Assembly (NCBI GenBank): GCA_038380795.1
Contig: CM076271.1
Coordinates: forward strand, 18,243,001-18,307,000
DNA from: Pyrocephalus nanus
Lineage: Eukaryota; Chordata; Aves; Passeriformes; Tyrannidae
Direction of reading: 5' to 3'
DNA: 64,000 bases
The notes under the pieces were generated by a model, which did no database searches, had not been told where the DNA came from, and worked only from the letters and a program-made list of their open reading frames with translations. Shown here in pieces: positions 26,821-38,283 of this stretch (position 1 is its first letter; every line of letters starts with the position of its first letter). The translations under genes were made by a program, and so were the position numbers.

Positions 26821-29800
26821 TTTTTATATCCCAGTTTTGCATTTCCCTGAATTGTTTGCCTTGGAGATTTGTTCCTGGAACTTGTGTTATTCCTGCTGCT
26901 GCTCCCAAACCCTCAGCTCTAACGTGGTGAAGCCTCAGGCACCGTGCCTGCTGCAACCACCTCGTGTGTGAGACATCAGCATGGTTTTCCCCAGTACAAG
27001 GGAGGGTGTTCTGCCCTTCTCTAACTATTTACAAAAGAGTTTGCTCAGCTTTTAGCTCTTTTCACGGCTCTGTTCACTTCTGAGGCATTAAAATGCTCAT
27101 TAGCATTGCTTTCCTTGACATGTCCGAGCTTGGCTGTTCCTGTGGGCATCCTGCCCACCCCGCTGCCAGGGGATCCCAGCCCCTCTCCCAGGCTGTCAGG
27201 CCGTTCCTGGCATCCCTGTCTCACGGTCCGTGGATCCTCGGGGCTGTGTGTGCAGCAGGGAGGGGTTTGCTGACAGGGGCTGGTCAATAGGTGAGGAGCT
27301 GCTGCCCTTGCTGAGAGGTGTTGGAGAGAAACAGATGCCCAGGGAGTGACTGTGCATGAAACCCCGTGCTTATTGAGGGGGAAAAACCTACAGAAAAGGA
27401 CTTGCAGCCTGCCCATGTCTTGAAGGCTAAATTCTTCTGAAGGACAAGGGAGTAACCACAGCCTAAAGCTTGTACCTGTAGTGTGCTGAAAAGCTCTACC
27501 AGGAGGTGATGGTAATTTCCCTGCCCCTCCTGCAAGGCAACAACACAAATCCCCGGGAGTTTTATTTGTTACAGTATTTAAAAAAAATTTTTTTTTATTT
27601 TAAAGCTTCTGCTCCTGGCCTGCTGGAGCATCATTGTCCGTGTGTAAAAATACAATTCAATGCACAGTAATTCTTTGTTTGCCAGGAGCAAGAACAGCCT
27701 GGTGAGATGGGTTTGGGCAGAGTTCTGCATTGATAAAAAGGGAGTTTGAGTCACTGCAGAAGCATGGAATAGTATGAGGGGCCAATTTCTTGATTTCTTT
27801 TAATGTAAACCTTGTGTCATTAGTGGTATCTGGACTGGGGAAGTGGAACAAAGTAGAGAAATTTAACAGGAGAAACACAAGAGAGAAACAACAGAGCCTT
27901 CAGGTCTCCATGGCTGTTTTAGCATCTTGTAGGGCTTGCTTGGCTTTCACATGGGGTTAAGGGAGTCTGGAATCGATGTATTCTGTAGTCAAAGGAAAAA
28001 AAAAAACCCTGTAGCAATGGCTAAGAAAAACTTTATAAAGATACACAATCTAAATAACAAAACAAGAAGTACTTATTGCAGTGGAATATGCATGTTCATG
28101 AATCCAAACCCAAATGAAACCAGTAAAATGAGTCTCTGGGCTTTTTTTTTTTTTTTTTCTTTCTGGGTTTTTCTTGTTTCTGTGCCTACCACTACATAGT
28201 AACTTCCTGAATTTTAATGGCTGAACTCCAGTATCTCTGTTTACACCAGCTGATTAGATTCCCTGCTGAAAGCTCCACTGTCAGGGATAAGTCTGCAGAG
28301 ACCAGTATTTGCAAATTTATCGCCTCTCTATTTATTAGTAGGTAAAATATTCTCCAGTGATTCATCTCATCACCAGAGAATGCTTTTCCAAATAAATTGC
28401 ATGGCTTCCTAAAATTTAATTCCTATTTCATATTCCTATTGTTTGCTTAGTTTACATCCTTCATCAAATGGCTTTCAGCAGGTTTCTCACAGCCTTGAAC
28501 TTTCGTGTCCCCTGGTATCACTTATGCATTTCCATCAGTGTGAGTGTGCCTGGCATCTCCTGTGCCCTCTCTGCAGGTTGAAATCCAAGGATGGGATTCC
28601 ATTTTCTGTCATAAATATTAGATTTTTTGGAAAAAGCTAACAGAAAGCCAGAACTTGGGCGTTGTGAGTGGTTCTGATATATAAGCAGAATGGATATAAC
28701 TGCTTTTGGTTTTAAACTCACCCCCCAGCAGAATTTGAACTTATTGAAAATCAGCTGATTGAGCTCATTTTCAGTGTCTGGGAGATGCTGGAAGACAAGA
28801 GCTTTCCTTCAATAGTTTAATAGTTGTGGATTTATTCATATTAGTGTTGTATTTTGAGTTCCAGTCACACGCCTTAAATGCTAAGGAGCTTCAGAGATGG
28901 ATGAAAAAAAGGAGCTCTTGCTTCAGAAAGTTAAAAGTTTTATCAGGATCCAGGAGAGTGCACAGATTATAATGCACAACAGACACCATGAAGTAACACT
29001 GGTCAGCATGACCTCTGCAGCCTCACAGCTGTGAAGTGTTTTAATGAAAGCTCTGTGTGGGCACAGATAGATTTTACTTAGATAGTGGCTTTGATTTCTT
29101 TGCAACTTAAACCAGACCCCTTCCTTGTAAAGGAGGCAGATTAAAAAAAAAAAAAAAAAAGTAAAAAGAAAAGTCATTAATTTTTATGTCTATTGAGTTA
29201 AAAGAAAAGCTTTTTTATTATGGTTGTGCTTAAAATTACGGTCAAGAGAGAGAGTGTTTCTATCGTATTATGCTTTATCAGATATCTATTTTATGGGATT
29301 ACAAATGCTACACTCAGTTCTGAATATCAGCAAGTTACTTTTAACAGCCCAAACCTGCTGCTGAGCCACATCCCAAAGGTGGGGGAGGCTCAGACCTGCA
29401 GCACTTGGAGCAACTCTGGAGAGTTTGCTGCCTACCTGGTGAAGTTCTCCTCCCTCTGCCATTAGAAATAAATTGCTGGATCCCATATAACGTTTCTAAC
29501 ACCATGTTGAAAAGCAAAGCTCTATATTCTCTGTTAGTTCTTAGTGCTTTGAACTTTAAAAAAAGATGTAAGCAAGTACATTCCAGTGATAAATGGCCAT
29601 GTACCTGGTTTTATGATGGCTGAATTATTGGAGGAGAACAAAGTGGTGGGAGGATTCCAGCAGACCTTGTCCAAATTACTGCCCTTCAGTTTTCCTGTGC
29701 TGTAGAGCTATTTGTTGTGGGTGGAACTGGAGAGCCTCTGGCTGGTCAAGGAAGAAACAATACACTTGATTTTTTTTTTTTTTTTAATTTTTTTTATTCC

Positions 29801-30686
29801 CTCACAGATCTTCTAATTAAAAAATATGGGTAGAAATGCTGCTGTTATTTCAGAGTATGGAAAGTGCTTTTTTTTTTTTTTTTCATAAAGCCAAGACCTC
29901 CTTTTTAATTGGAGGGATTGTGTAATGATTTGTGAAAATCTTCAAGAACTCATTGTGAGTATATTGCCCAGGTCTCATGGAAAGGTCAGTGCAGAGAAAA
30001 CACATTAATGCTCCCTGTGTTTATTTGGCTTTCTGTGTTAGGATTAGTCCCATTAGCTCTGATGAGGTAAGTGGGGAAGCATATGGAGAATTGGTGTCTC
30101 AGCTGGAATCAAATGAGTTTATGAGCATTCATAATCTCAGCAATGGGACTTGACTTTCAGTTTTACTGTGGCTTATTTATACTGTCCCATCTGTAAAGAG
30201 AAAAGCAGAGATAAAGAGAGGGCCTTTGCCTGTCTGTGGTAGAGCTGCTGTGAGTTCTCAGTGCTCCCTGGTGCTGTCCCCTGGACACAGGAACTTTACA
30301 GACTTTCATGGCTCTGACCAAAAAAAAAAGCTAAAGGGAGCTCACAGCAGCCCATTCTGTCATTCTTCCCTCCATTCACTTAATGCTGCAAGATAAAAGT
30401 CTGCTCTTAACATCAGCATTAGCATACTCCTACATGCTCTTTCATCTCATACATAATCAATCTACTTAGCCACCAATAGCAGAAATGAAAAAGCAAAAGC
30501 TTTAACTTAACCCAAGGATAACACCACGCCAGCCCCAGCTGTAATCAGATCATTGCAGTGATTTGTGCAAATAATGATATTCTCCACCTTGCCCAGAGCA
30601 AACTCCCTGAACTTGGAATCGTGTTCTCCCTACTACCCCACAAGTAATTGAATGTCCAAATGTTTTGTCAGCAGTAGCTGCACGGC
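26821..30686. other. noncoding tract with several homopolymer runs
   Basis: No gene is recognised. Around 27110-27270 the sequence is GC-richer with scattered CpG. The minus-strand 167-codon frame at 27045-27548 that overlaps it matches no family I know and is probably compositional. Runs present are A8/T9 at 27580-27597, T17 at 28142-28158, A18 at 29143-29160, T16 at 29770-29785 and T16 at 29868-29883. The stretch at about 30430-30680 is non-repetitive and resembles conserved noncoding DNA in texture. Confidence 0.5.
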
Positions 30687-30693
30687 TATAAAG
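30687..30693 (+). promoter_or_regulatory. TATA-like box
   Basis: TATAAAG preceded by CGGC gives a good match to the TATA-box core with a GC-rich flank. It lies 193 bp upstream of a strong-context ATG and about 200 bp upstream of a CpG-dense patch. TATA-like heptamers are common by chance in AT-rich DNA, so promoter function is inferred from the combination only. Confidence 0.18.
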
Positions 30694-30888
30694 AGACCAG
30701 TTGTAAAGCACTGTGAATGCTCCCACTCCTGATGAACGCTCCCACCAAAACTAACCCCGTGCCAGGAGCAGAAAAACTAAATATACATCCCTCCTGGATG
30801 TGCTGGGGGCTCTGCCTTTGCAGCTGCTGCTTCTTCACAGACAAAAGGAGACTTGAGCAAAGTTGTGCTCCTTGGCAGGATGGCACTG

Positions 30889-31162
30889 CGGGGAAGTGAC
30901 GCTCCTGGGAGGACAGAACTGTTTGGAGACACCAGCCAACATTATGACATTTCCTTTCATGGAGAGCATCTGCTGTCGAGGTGGTACCCGGCCTACATGT
31001 GTTGTTTTCTGAGGGGTTTGGAGTTGCTCAGCAGATTCTTGGGACCTCAGCCAAGTCGTTCAAAGTTTAGATCAAATAAGTTCGGGTCCAAAGCGAAAAT
31101 GTTGACATCGATTTCTCGCGCAACACATTTCGTTGTTGTGCTCGCTGAGGGATGGAATGGCG
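30889..31162. other. CpG-dense patch
   Basis: Thirteen CpG lie in about 275 bases, nine of them between 31057 and 31162, where the surrounding DNA has almost none. The core is not GC-rich, so the CpG excess is not just composition. This is typical of selectively maintained or unmethylated DNA. A conserved enhancer, a small promoter or an ancient exon are all possible. Confidence 0.45.
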
Positions 31163-31234
31163 GTGGGGGAAAAAGGGCTGTACATATTTTCCTTGTTATT
31201 GCTGTTAAACTGAAGAGAGAGGGTCCAAAATCTC

Positions 31235-31257
31235 TTTTTTTTTTTTTTTTTTTTTTT
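31235..31257. repeat. poly-T tract (T23)
   Basis: An uninterrupted 23-T run followed by AATTATTATTATT. It lies about 70 bp after the last CpG of the 30.9-31.2 kb patch. Confidence 0.92.
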
Positions 31258-31275
31258 AATTATTATTATTTCTAA

Positions 31276-34200
31276 GAAGAAAAGACTTAACTGAACAAAA
31301 TCGGTAGCTATTTACAGCTTTCCATGTTAGTATTATCATTTTGGTGCCTAAGTAAATGGTGATGTTATTTATTCACAGCATTTATCTTCAAGTATTCATG
31401 TTTTTTGATGAGATATCCCAATGGGGAACTAATGCTCTTATGAGGAAAAAAATTTAAAACCCTGAGAATAACTACAAGCTCGAGCCCCAGAGTACAGATG
31501 TGTTGCTACACTTTAGTGAGAATAGGAAACAGCTCCAAAAATCTTTATTGTGAGGCAGCTGGAAGCATGTGCCTACCTGGCTTGTGTCCTGGGTAACTGA
31601 ACCTGCCAGTCTCAGCATCCAAACCAGGATGGGTGCCTTGCCCAGCCCACAGAGAGGTTCTTTCTTTTCTCGGTGAGGTAGAAAAATGTCTGTATTCTGA
31701 GGAGTTTTGAGCTAAAGAAGTCCTTACCTACCCATATTGGTTTGCAGCTCTTCTTTAGCCAGGAAAATACACTCCTGAAAAGCTACAAGACCAGGCATCA
31801 ATGCTCCAAGATGTGCTGGGATGTCTGTGGTTCCAGGTGCAGAAGCTCTCTGCAGTATAACAAGTGGCTGGGAAAAGGGGAAAACAGAATGATGATGAGA
31901 GCACCCTGCTATTCATTCATTGTGTGTAGCTGCTGAGTCTGTCTCCGAGGTGGAAGGAACTGCAGGAAGGCCAAAGGACTGATTTGTTATTGCCCTCCTC
32001 GCACTGCCATCTGTTGCTGTCTCTTTACAGCATGAAAGGGGAGCATTCACAGTTGTTTTTCCATCTAAGAGCTGTGCTACACCTGCCACGAGCAGGATAA
32101 TCCAAGTGTCTGGGTACACCCCTCGGACGTTGCAGTGTGAGACCACTGTGCAAATAAAGCAGGGAGATCCCTCTTCTGGTTGAGGTGAATGATGAAACCC
32201 CTCACAGGGTTTGTAACAGGATGAAAATTTAGATAAGAACTAATAGGTAGCTACTGAGAACTGCTAATTCTTGAAAATTCCTAAGGTGCAGTAATATATT
32301 GTGGAGAGAGCCACGGAGCAGGTGGCATTTTACATACAGGAAAATTTAGCCTGTGTCTTACATATTGCTGATAGTGTCACGTCTGCTCTGTTTCCAATGG
32401 CTTTCTGGCACAGTGGGTCCTCAGAGTCCCTGTAATGCTCCTATTTATTCTGGCACCGAAGTCATTTGGTGTTGCTTATCTCCCTTGGACAAGTGTCATG
32501 AGTCATAACAACAAACAATCCTGTGTGGCATAAACGTCTCTGTACTGGCCTCGTTTGCAGGTAGAGCTGCTAATTGCAGAGAAGTCCTTCAGGGCTGCTT
32601 TGATTTCAGCTATGCTCACCCTGGCCCTTCTTAATTTTTCAAGGCAAACAAAGAACAAGAACTGATAATATTTTACATTTATTCTTTGCACTTGTTTGTT
32701 GAAATGACATTAGAGAAGTGCCTTATCTGATATTGTTCTCCTTCTGGTAGAGCAGCTGCCATGTGTGCTTTTGGCAGGCAAAGCTGCTCCAGCTACCAGG
32801 AAAACTGCAGGTGCTATCAGAGAATTTTTTTCTACAACTGATGACTGATATCCAGAGATTTAATGTGGAGATCCTTCCCGGTGCACCATACGGTTGTGGC
32901 TCTGACGAGGAGGATCCTGCCAGGGCTGAGAGGCTGGAGGGAGAAGGTCCTGTGTTTATTGTACAGGATCTAAGCCAAGTTTCAAAGAGTTAAATGGGGC
33001 TAGAGAGGGAGCACAGGTGTAATAATTAATGTAGAATATCAATTAAATTATGGGTTAGATGTTCTCTGTGGCCTGCATCTTCCTACTACATAGCAACAGC
33101 CTTTTCTGTAGGATTCTGCTTTTCTCCTTGCGTGCTTTCCTCAAAAATGAATGCTGTTTTTGTGCAACAATACAACTAAGCATAGGACTGAGCAAAAATA
33201 TTGGCAAATAGCACTGCTGAATGTATTCAACTCCCAAATGAAGCCTCACATGTTAGAAAAGGGATGGAAAGGTGGGAAGGAGCTGTTTGGCTGGGAGAGG
33301 CGCCGATGCTGGGGAAGCGTGTGCTGCGTCCTTGTCCTTACTAAGCAAAACGCTTTTTGTCCAGTGGGAGCTCTGCCTGGACAGGGATTGCAGCATCCAG
33401 TCTGCAAAAGCTGCAGATGCCTCTGGCCCCAGCACCCAAAGGCACAATAGCTGCTGCCACATGTTTTAATTTAGTTCGTTAATAATTTAATAAGCTTTTA
33501 CGGTCGCTCCAGGACGCCGGAGCACTTCAGCTCTCACCATCACGTGAATTGGCAAAGTTCCCTGGGCTGGGATTGAAGCTGGTGGCGTGGGGACAGCACA
33601 GCTGTGTGATTCTGTGACTGCTTTTGATCTGTGCCAAACAGATATAGTAAGAATGACATAGTAAGTGTGATGACAGCAGCTCCGTGGAGCAGTAATTGTC
33701 ACCTGATCTGCCCATAAGATCTTTACAACCCTTATACCCTGGGTTTTGCAAAAATTTTGTAACCAGGTAATGAATTATGCTCCACAAAGCAGATTCTGAT
33801 ATACCTGAAGGGTTTGGCAGTTTGTGATTTCCTACAGCATCAAACCACAGAAACAATTTGGTGTTTAATGCAGATTTTAGTTTTATTAGCTTCCTTCCCC
33901 ACTTCAAGAAACAAGTGTATTGACTAAAATAAATCAGGGGTTTGAGACTTAAAATATATCTTTTTTTTCCAGCCTTCTCTATTGAGGGGAAATAAAAAAA
34001 GACATTTTCTTGCAAAATATAGCTACTAGAGGATGGAGGGAAAAAAATGTGCTATTCTCCAAGTCCATGGGAAAGATTCATAGCATTAATGAGGCTGTTC
34101 TTCTGAAGGCACTCTGGTGCTATCTCCTTCTTCTCAATATCCACTGCAGTTTTCAAATGTTGTATGTGTCCTCCATCACAAAGTGTTTTCAGGGGTGGAG

Positions 34201-36314
34201 CTTTCTGTACCAGTGATAACATCATTAATCTTCTTGATTTTTGGGAGAAGTTGAGCAAAAAACCTTTGTGCAGCAGCCCCAAACTGGTATCATTAATCAG
34301 TGATCATTTCAAGGTATTAATTAAAGCACTGGGCTTTTTGCCTAGAAAATGTACTTCAAGGCATTTTTTTTTTTTTTTTACACCAATAAAGTAAGTAGTT
34401 TCCATTAAAGGGCAATTAGCAGAGACACAAAAGCAGGGAAGTGCTCCATCTGATTCATCAACCCCATAAACAAGGTGCTGCCACCATTTCTTCAGCCTTA
34501 GATGAAAAAAGGCTTATAAATGCCTCTATTATCTGTATCATCTGTTATGGAAATCTGGAGGTGCTTTTCCTGTTGAAGTTTAGATATTTTACTGGGTTTT
34601 TTTCCTGCGTTTCAGTAACATGCAGTAAAAAAGCCCTTTGTGTTGTTTATTCAGAGTTTCTAAAAACATTTTAATGATGTGAATTGAGAGAGGATTTTAA
34701 GGAAATGCAGAGTTCACAGTCAAACAATCCCGCTGAAGTCTCTTACGTGCTATTAGAGAGGGACTGCTGTGCATTTTAATTGTGTTCACCAAACTAGCAA
34801 ACCTGGGTTTCTTTTAAAGTAAGTCGTGGCAGCACTTTTTGCCAGCCAAGCCTCCACAGGCCATTAGAGACCCTTTGAATTCAGTTATTTCCTCCTGGAT
34901 TAGGAAGAACTAAAACCCCACAGCTCAGAAGTTGTTTCAAAAAAACCTTTCCTTCTGGATAAAATACATGCTCCAGCTTAAAAAAAAAAAAAAAAAAAAG
35001 CAGGAACTGGAGAGATGGGGAAAACTAGAGGTGAGTGGTTTTTTGTTTTACTGCTGCTGTGAGCAGCATCACTCCCATCCTGATGCTGAGGGTTCATCTT
35101 CATCCTCCACAGAATTCCAGGCACAGAGTGAGGCTGTATCCTCTGCTTTGCACGGCGCTGGGATGCAGAAACATTTTATCCAGTCTTTTCTGGGTTTCAG
35201 GCAGCTGTGAAGGTGTTCATTTGAGCCTAACATTTCTCTGCTTCTCGGGTAACTTCACCCCTGAGACTGACTCAATGTGTCGTTCGTAGGCACCGAGTTG
35301 CACTCGCAGCAAAAAAGCTGCACGGGAAGGGAGGAAAAATGTTGGTTGGTTTTTTGCCTTTGGGAACCCCTATGCATAACCTACATCATGATAGTATCTA
35401 TTGAAAAAGCAAATTAGCTTTGCAGAGAGGTGAGCAGTATCCTCAGTCTGGGTTTGAACTCGGGAGGTTTCCCTGCAGGAACAGCAGAAGGGGCCAGGTC
35501 TGGAGCAGGGGGTGGAACACAGACTTTTGTCTCAGCAGTGGCATTTATCTGGGAAGCTTTGGTGCACCAGCCCTCTGTGCACAAGAGCAGCCAAATTTCA
35601 CAGGTGCCCTGGTTTTGATCTTTAATCTCCCAAATTTCTTCTTGAACATCAGCTTCTCTGCATGTGTTGGAAGTGCTTCCATCCAGGCAGGGCTGAATTG
35701 GCCGGTGTTGAGGACACAGCTCCCTGACATTCCTAATTAGCTCTAAATTAGCATTGCTGTGATTTAGCACTCCGCTCTCTCTCTGTGGCTGCCTATTGAT
35801 TTACTGGATTTTGTTCTGCAGCTCCTAATTCAGACCTTTGAAGTGGATGAGGAGCCTGGCTGTCCAACAGCACTGGAAATCACTCCCTGAAACAGAAGCA
35901 GTGCTGTTCCAGCTGTGTCCAAGGGGTACTTTTTGGCTGTTTAAGTTTTGACCTGGTCCAAGAGGGGCCAGGAATGCCCCTGTGAAGATCTTTGGGTAGT
36001 CTCCATGCTTTGACTTTATTTGCACAGCTGTTTCTAAGTGCTAAGGCTCTGTATTCCTTGAACAAAATCCAGAAGAACTTTAACTGTTAACAGGCATTTG
36101 GGCTGTGGAGTTAATCTAGAAACAGGTGCTGAGTTGGTGCTTGGACAGGCTGTACCACCAGCAGTGTTGCTCTGTATGTCGAGTCCTGTTGTGCTGTGGA
36201 TAAAGCCCCTGAGACTCTCCAAAGAGCTTTTGGGTTTAAGGGGACATGACAGAGCAATGAGTGTCCCTCAAAGCCATATCAGTAGCTTTGGATGTAGGAA
36301 TGAATTCGAGGTGG
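31276..36314. other. noncoding tract, no confirmed gene
   Basis: No gene is confirmed. A T16 run lies at 34364-34379 and an A20 run at 34980-34999. Twelve CpG fall between 33301 and 33590, in two clusters (33301-33352 and about 33477-33587); the densest part, about 33477-33543, has six in under 70 bp. Open frames on the minus strand at 33527-34015 and 35414-35770 match nothing I know. The exon-like frame at 32778-32993 is listed separately. Confidence 0.5.
32778..32993 (+). other. terminal-exon-like open frame, unrecognised
   Basis: An open frame of 71 codons plus stop follows a reasonable acceptor (GTGCTTTTGGCAG) in phase 0. The second half is protein-like and acidic, with G-C-G-S-D-E-E-D-P-A-R-A-E-R-L-E-G-E-G followed by P-V-F-I-V-Q-D-L-S-Q. 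Three CpG fall in its centre. An ATTAAA hexamer occurs about 50 bp after the stop. I do not recognise the protein, and no partner exon is apparent. It could be a real last exon, a degenerate one, or chance. Confidence 0.15.
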
Positions 36315-36396
36315 CTCAGTGGTGGCCTTGGCAACACTGGGTTATGGTTGGACTCGATCTTGAGGTGTTGTCGAACCCAAACAATTCTATGATTCA
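36315..36396 (+). mobile_element. CR1 LINE, 3' end fragment
   Basis: The last 80 or so bases of a CR1 element in plus orientation: CACTGGGTTATGGTTGGAC, then TCGATCTTGAGGTG, then CGAACCCAAACAATTCTATG and ATTC. The tandem ATTCTATG-type terminus is the diagnostic CR1 3' end. The GGTTGGACTCGAT wording indicates a different subfamily from the 8.1 kb and 41.9 kb copies. Confidence 0.93.
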
Positions 36397-37763
36397 CTGA
36401 ACATGAAACAAGAGTGTGCCCTCTGTGCCAGGGGTGGAAGATGATGTCTCCAAATCAGGCTCAAATCCTTACTTTGGTGGCACCTCTATCATCATGCACG
36501 ATGGCAACCCCTCACAGCAAGCCACAGGGTTGGCTTCAAGTCCCTTTGACAGAGCAGTGGCACAGCAACAACACCTCACACCTCTCTTCAGCTCCTCTTC
36601 AGCAATCTGAAAGGTTCGTGGTACATATCCTTAAGGGATCATTTTTCTTTCTAGCAAGAAGATTTACTTCCCACAGAATGAACCTGGATGTTTCCCGTTA
36701 TTGGAAAATGAGTGCTATGTTCAGTGTGAATCATCTTGGCTGTTATCTGACAGATGCCAATCATTTATTTGTCCTCGTTGAAGATGAAATGGAAAAGAAG
36801 TTAATGCAGTGATTTGTCTCCTCTGAAAGAGGAAACATCTGCCTGAACCTTGTTTCCCTCAGTAGGACACAGGGTGGTGGTGATCATCCAGCTGAGGCTG
36901 GGGGAGCATTTGGGTCCCTCCTTCCCAAACTCACGCACGTGGAGCAGCTCTCAGCTCTCATCCACTGTGCTCAATTGACACATTCAAATCTCAACATGAT
37001 ACTGAGGCAAGGAAAGGCAGGTTAGAGTTGTGACAGAGCTCCTGTGACTCTGAAAGTCCTTTGTAGTTCTTTGTAACCTCCTGACTTTTCCTGTGAAAGA
37101 CTATCTAAGTTTTAAACATGAAGATGAATTAGCATTTTAGAGGATTTTCTTAATGTATCACAGCTCCCCTCATTATATTTGCTCGTGGTAATTAAGGTTG
37201 TGATTATTCAGTCAGTCCCACTGCAGATTTCTTCTTTTGCAGAATAAAATGGATGGGAGGGCTTTCTTGTCTTCAGGAAAAAAAATGGTTCCACAGCATG
37301 TCATATTGATTCCATAATGCACGGGTTGCCTTGCAGTCATTTTTTTTTTCCCCTCCTTGTCCCCAGTATGTGCTGCAAGGATCTGGTGTCATTAAAATTG
37401 GCTGTCTGTCATAGAAGAGTTATTAGGGGGGAAAAAAAAAGTCATTTTCTGATAACGAGATGAAATTTTAATGGAGAAAAGAAAATAAAGTCACAGGTAA
37501 CAATTTAAGACCTTTCTGAAAAACCACTGTTCAGAAATATTTAATGATAAATAACAGTACAAATAAATATATGGGCTGTTTCTCACAGAGAGCAAACTCG
37601 CTGACATTGTGCTTGGCAGGAGGGAAGGGGGATTGCACAGCCAAAACTCCCCCTGAACCTGAGCATCTCTGAGTGAATCGAGTCCTACTCTGCATTCCAT
37701 TATGTTGACATTTACAGAAATGCCTTTCAAATATTCAGTGAAGTTTTATTCAGCAGTGAAGTC
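36397..37763. other. noncoding tract, no gene recognised
   Basis: No gene is recognised. The plus frame at 36416-36610, starting about 20 bp after the CR1 end, gives a serine/glutamine-rich peptide with no known relative. An A9 run lies near 37432-37440. The rest is unremarkable. Confidence 0.5.
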
Positions 37764-38218
37764 TCGGGGTGTTTAATGGCAGAAAACCACAGTTGCGAGC
37801 CCTGTACGGGGAGCCGGAGGTTTGACAAACATCAGCTTTATTTATAAACGGTTCTCTGGGACAGAAATGATGGCCCCTGCTTGGAAAAGTGTCTTAAATT
37901 ACCAGGATGTACAGTGGTGAGCAGTGCAGAGCGCAGCATTTTCTGCAAGATCCTTCTCCAGATAAAGCTGCAGCAGACAATGTATCACCCACCGGCTGCG
38001 GCGCTTCCCCGAAGAGCCTGGGATTTGCTCTCTAATCTCTTCCTGCAGGACTATTTTCTGGATGCTTTTTCTTTTACAAAATAGATTAATAAGTCCGCAG
38101 CGGAGCTGCCTTTTGTGCACCTGTCCTGTATTCAAAATACATTCGCTGAGATGGGTGAGGAAATGGAAGTTAAATCGTCCCCGTGCGACTGTTAAGATTA
38201 CTGCTGCATTTTGGGCGT
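37764..38218. other. CpG-dense patch, longest in the window
   Basis: Seventeen CpG lie in about 455 bases, including a cluster at 37993-38011 (CCGG, TGCGGCGC, CCCGAA). Overall GC is only moderate, so the patch stands out by CpG retention rather than base composition. A plus-strand frame at 37881-38084 has no recognisable relative. It most resembles an unmethylated regulatory element or a conserved sequence under constraint. A GGTGAGG donor-like site occurs at 38155-38161. Confidence 0.45.
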
Positions 38219-38246
38219 TTTTAAAACATGACTCTTGGAGGTTTCT

Positions 38247-38248
<2 letters not shown>

Positions 38249-38282
<34 letters not shown>
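38249..38282. repeat. poly-T tract (T34)
   Basis: The longest homopolymer in the window, 34 T without interruption, about 30 bp after the CpG patch. A tract this long is prone to length error in sequencing and to slippage in vivo. Confidence 0.93.

Positions 38283-38283
<1 letters not shown>

Larger units (their letters stand above)
30880..31275 (+). other. 131-codon open frame over a CpG patch, unrecognised
   Basis: An ATG with A at -3 and G at +4 (strong Kozak context) opens a frame of 131 codons. The predicted start is M-A-L-R-G-S-D-A-P-G-R. The middle is basic (R-S-K-F-R-S-N-K-F-G-S-K) and the end reads into a poly-phenylalanine run made by the T23 tract. I recognise no domain, signal peptide or family. 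The coincidence with a CpG-dense patch is the main reason to list it. The end in a homopolymer and the lack of a homologue argue against a real protein. Confidence 0.12.

Noticed and set aside
27045..27548. 167-codon minus-strand open frame
   Set aside because: It lies in GC-richer sequence with overlapping open frames on the other strand, shows no domain or splice context, and is not far beyond chance length.
33527..34015. 162-codon minus-strand open frame
   Set aside because: No recognisable domain. Its amino-acid make-up looks random, and part of it covers the CpG cluster rather than a coding-like region.
36416..36610. Serine/glutamine-rich open frame just after the CR1 end at 36.4 kb
   Set aside because: No acceptor, promoter or family match. 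It begins about 20 bp after a transposon end, so it was left as unexplained noncoding sequence.
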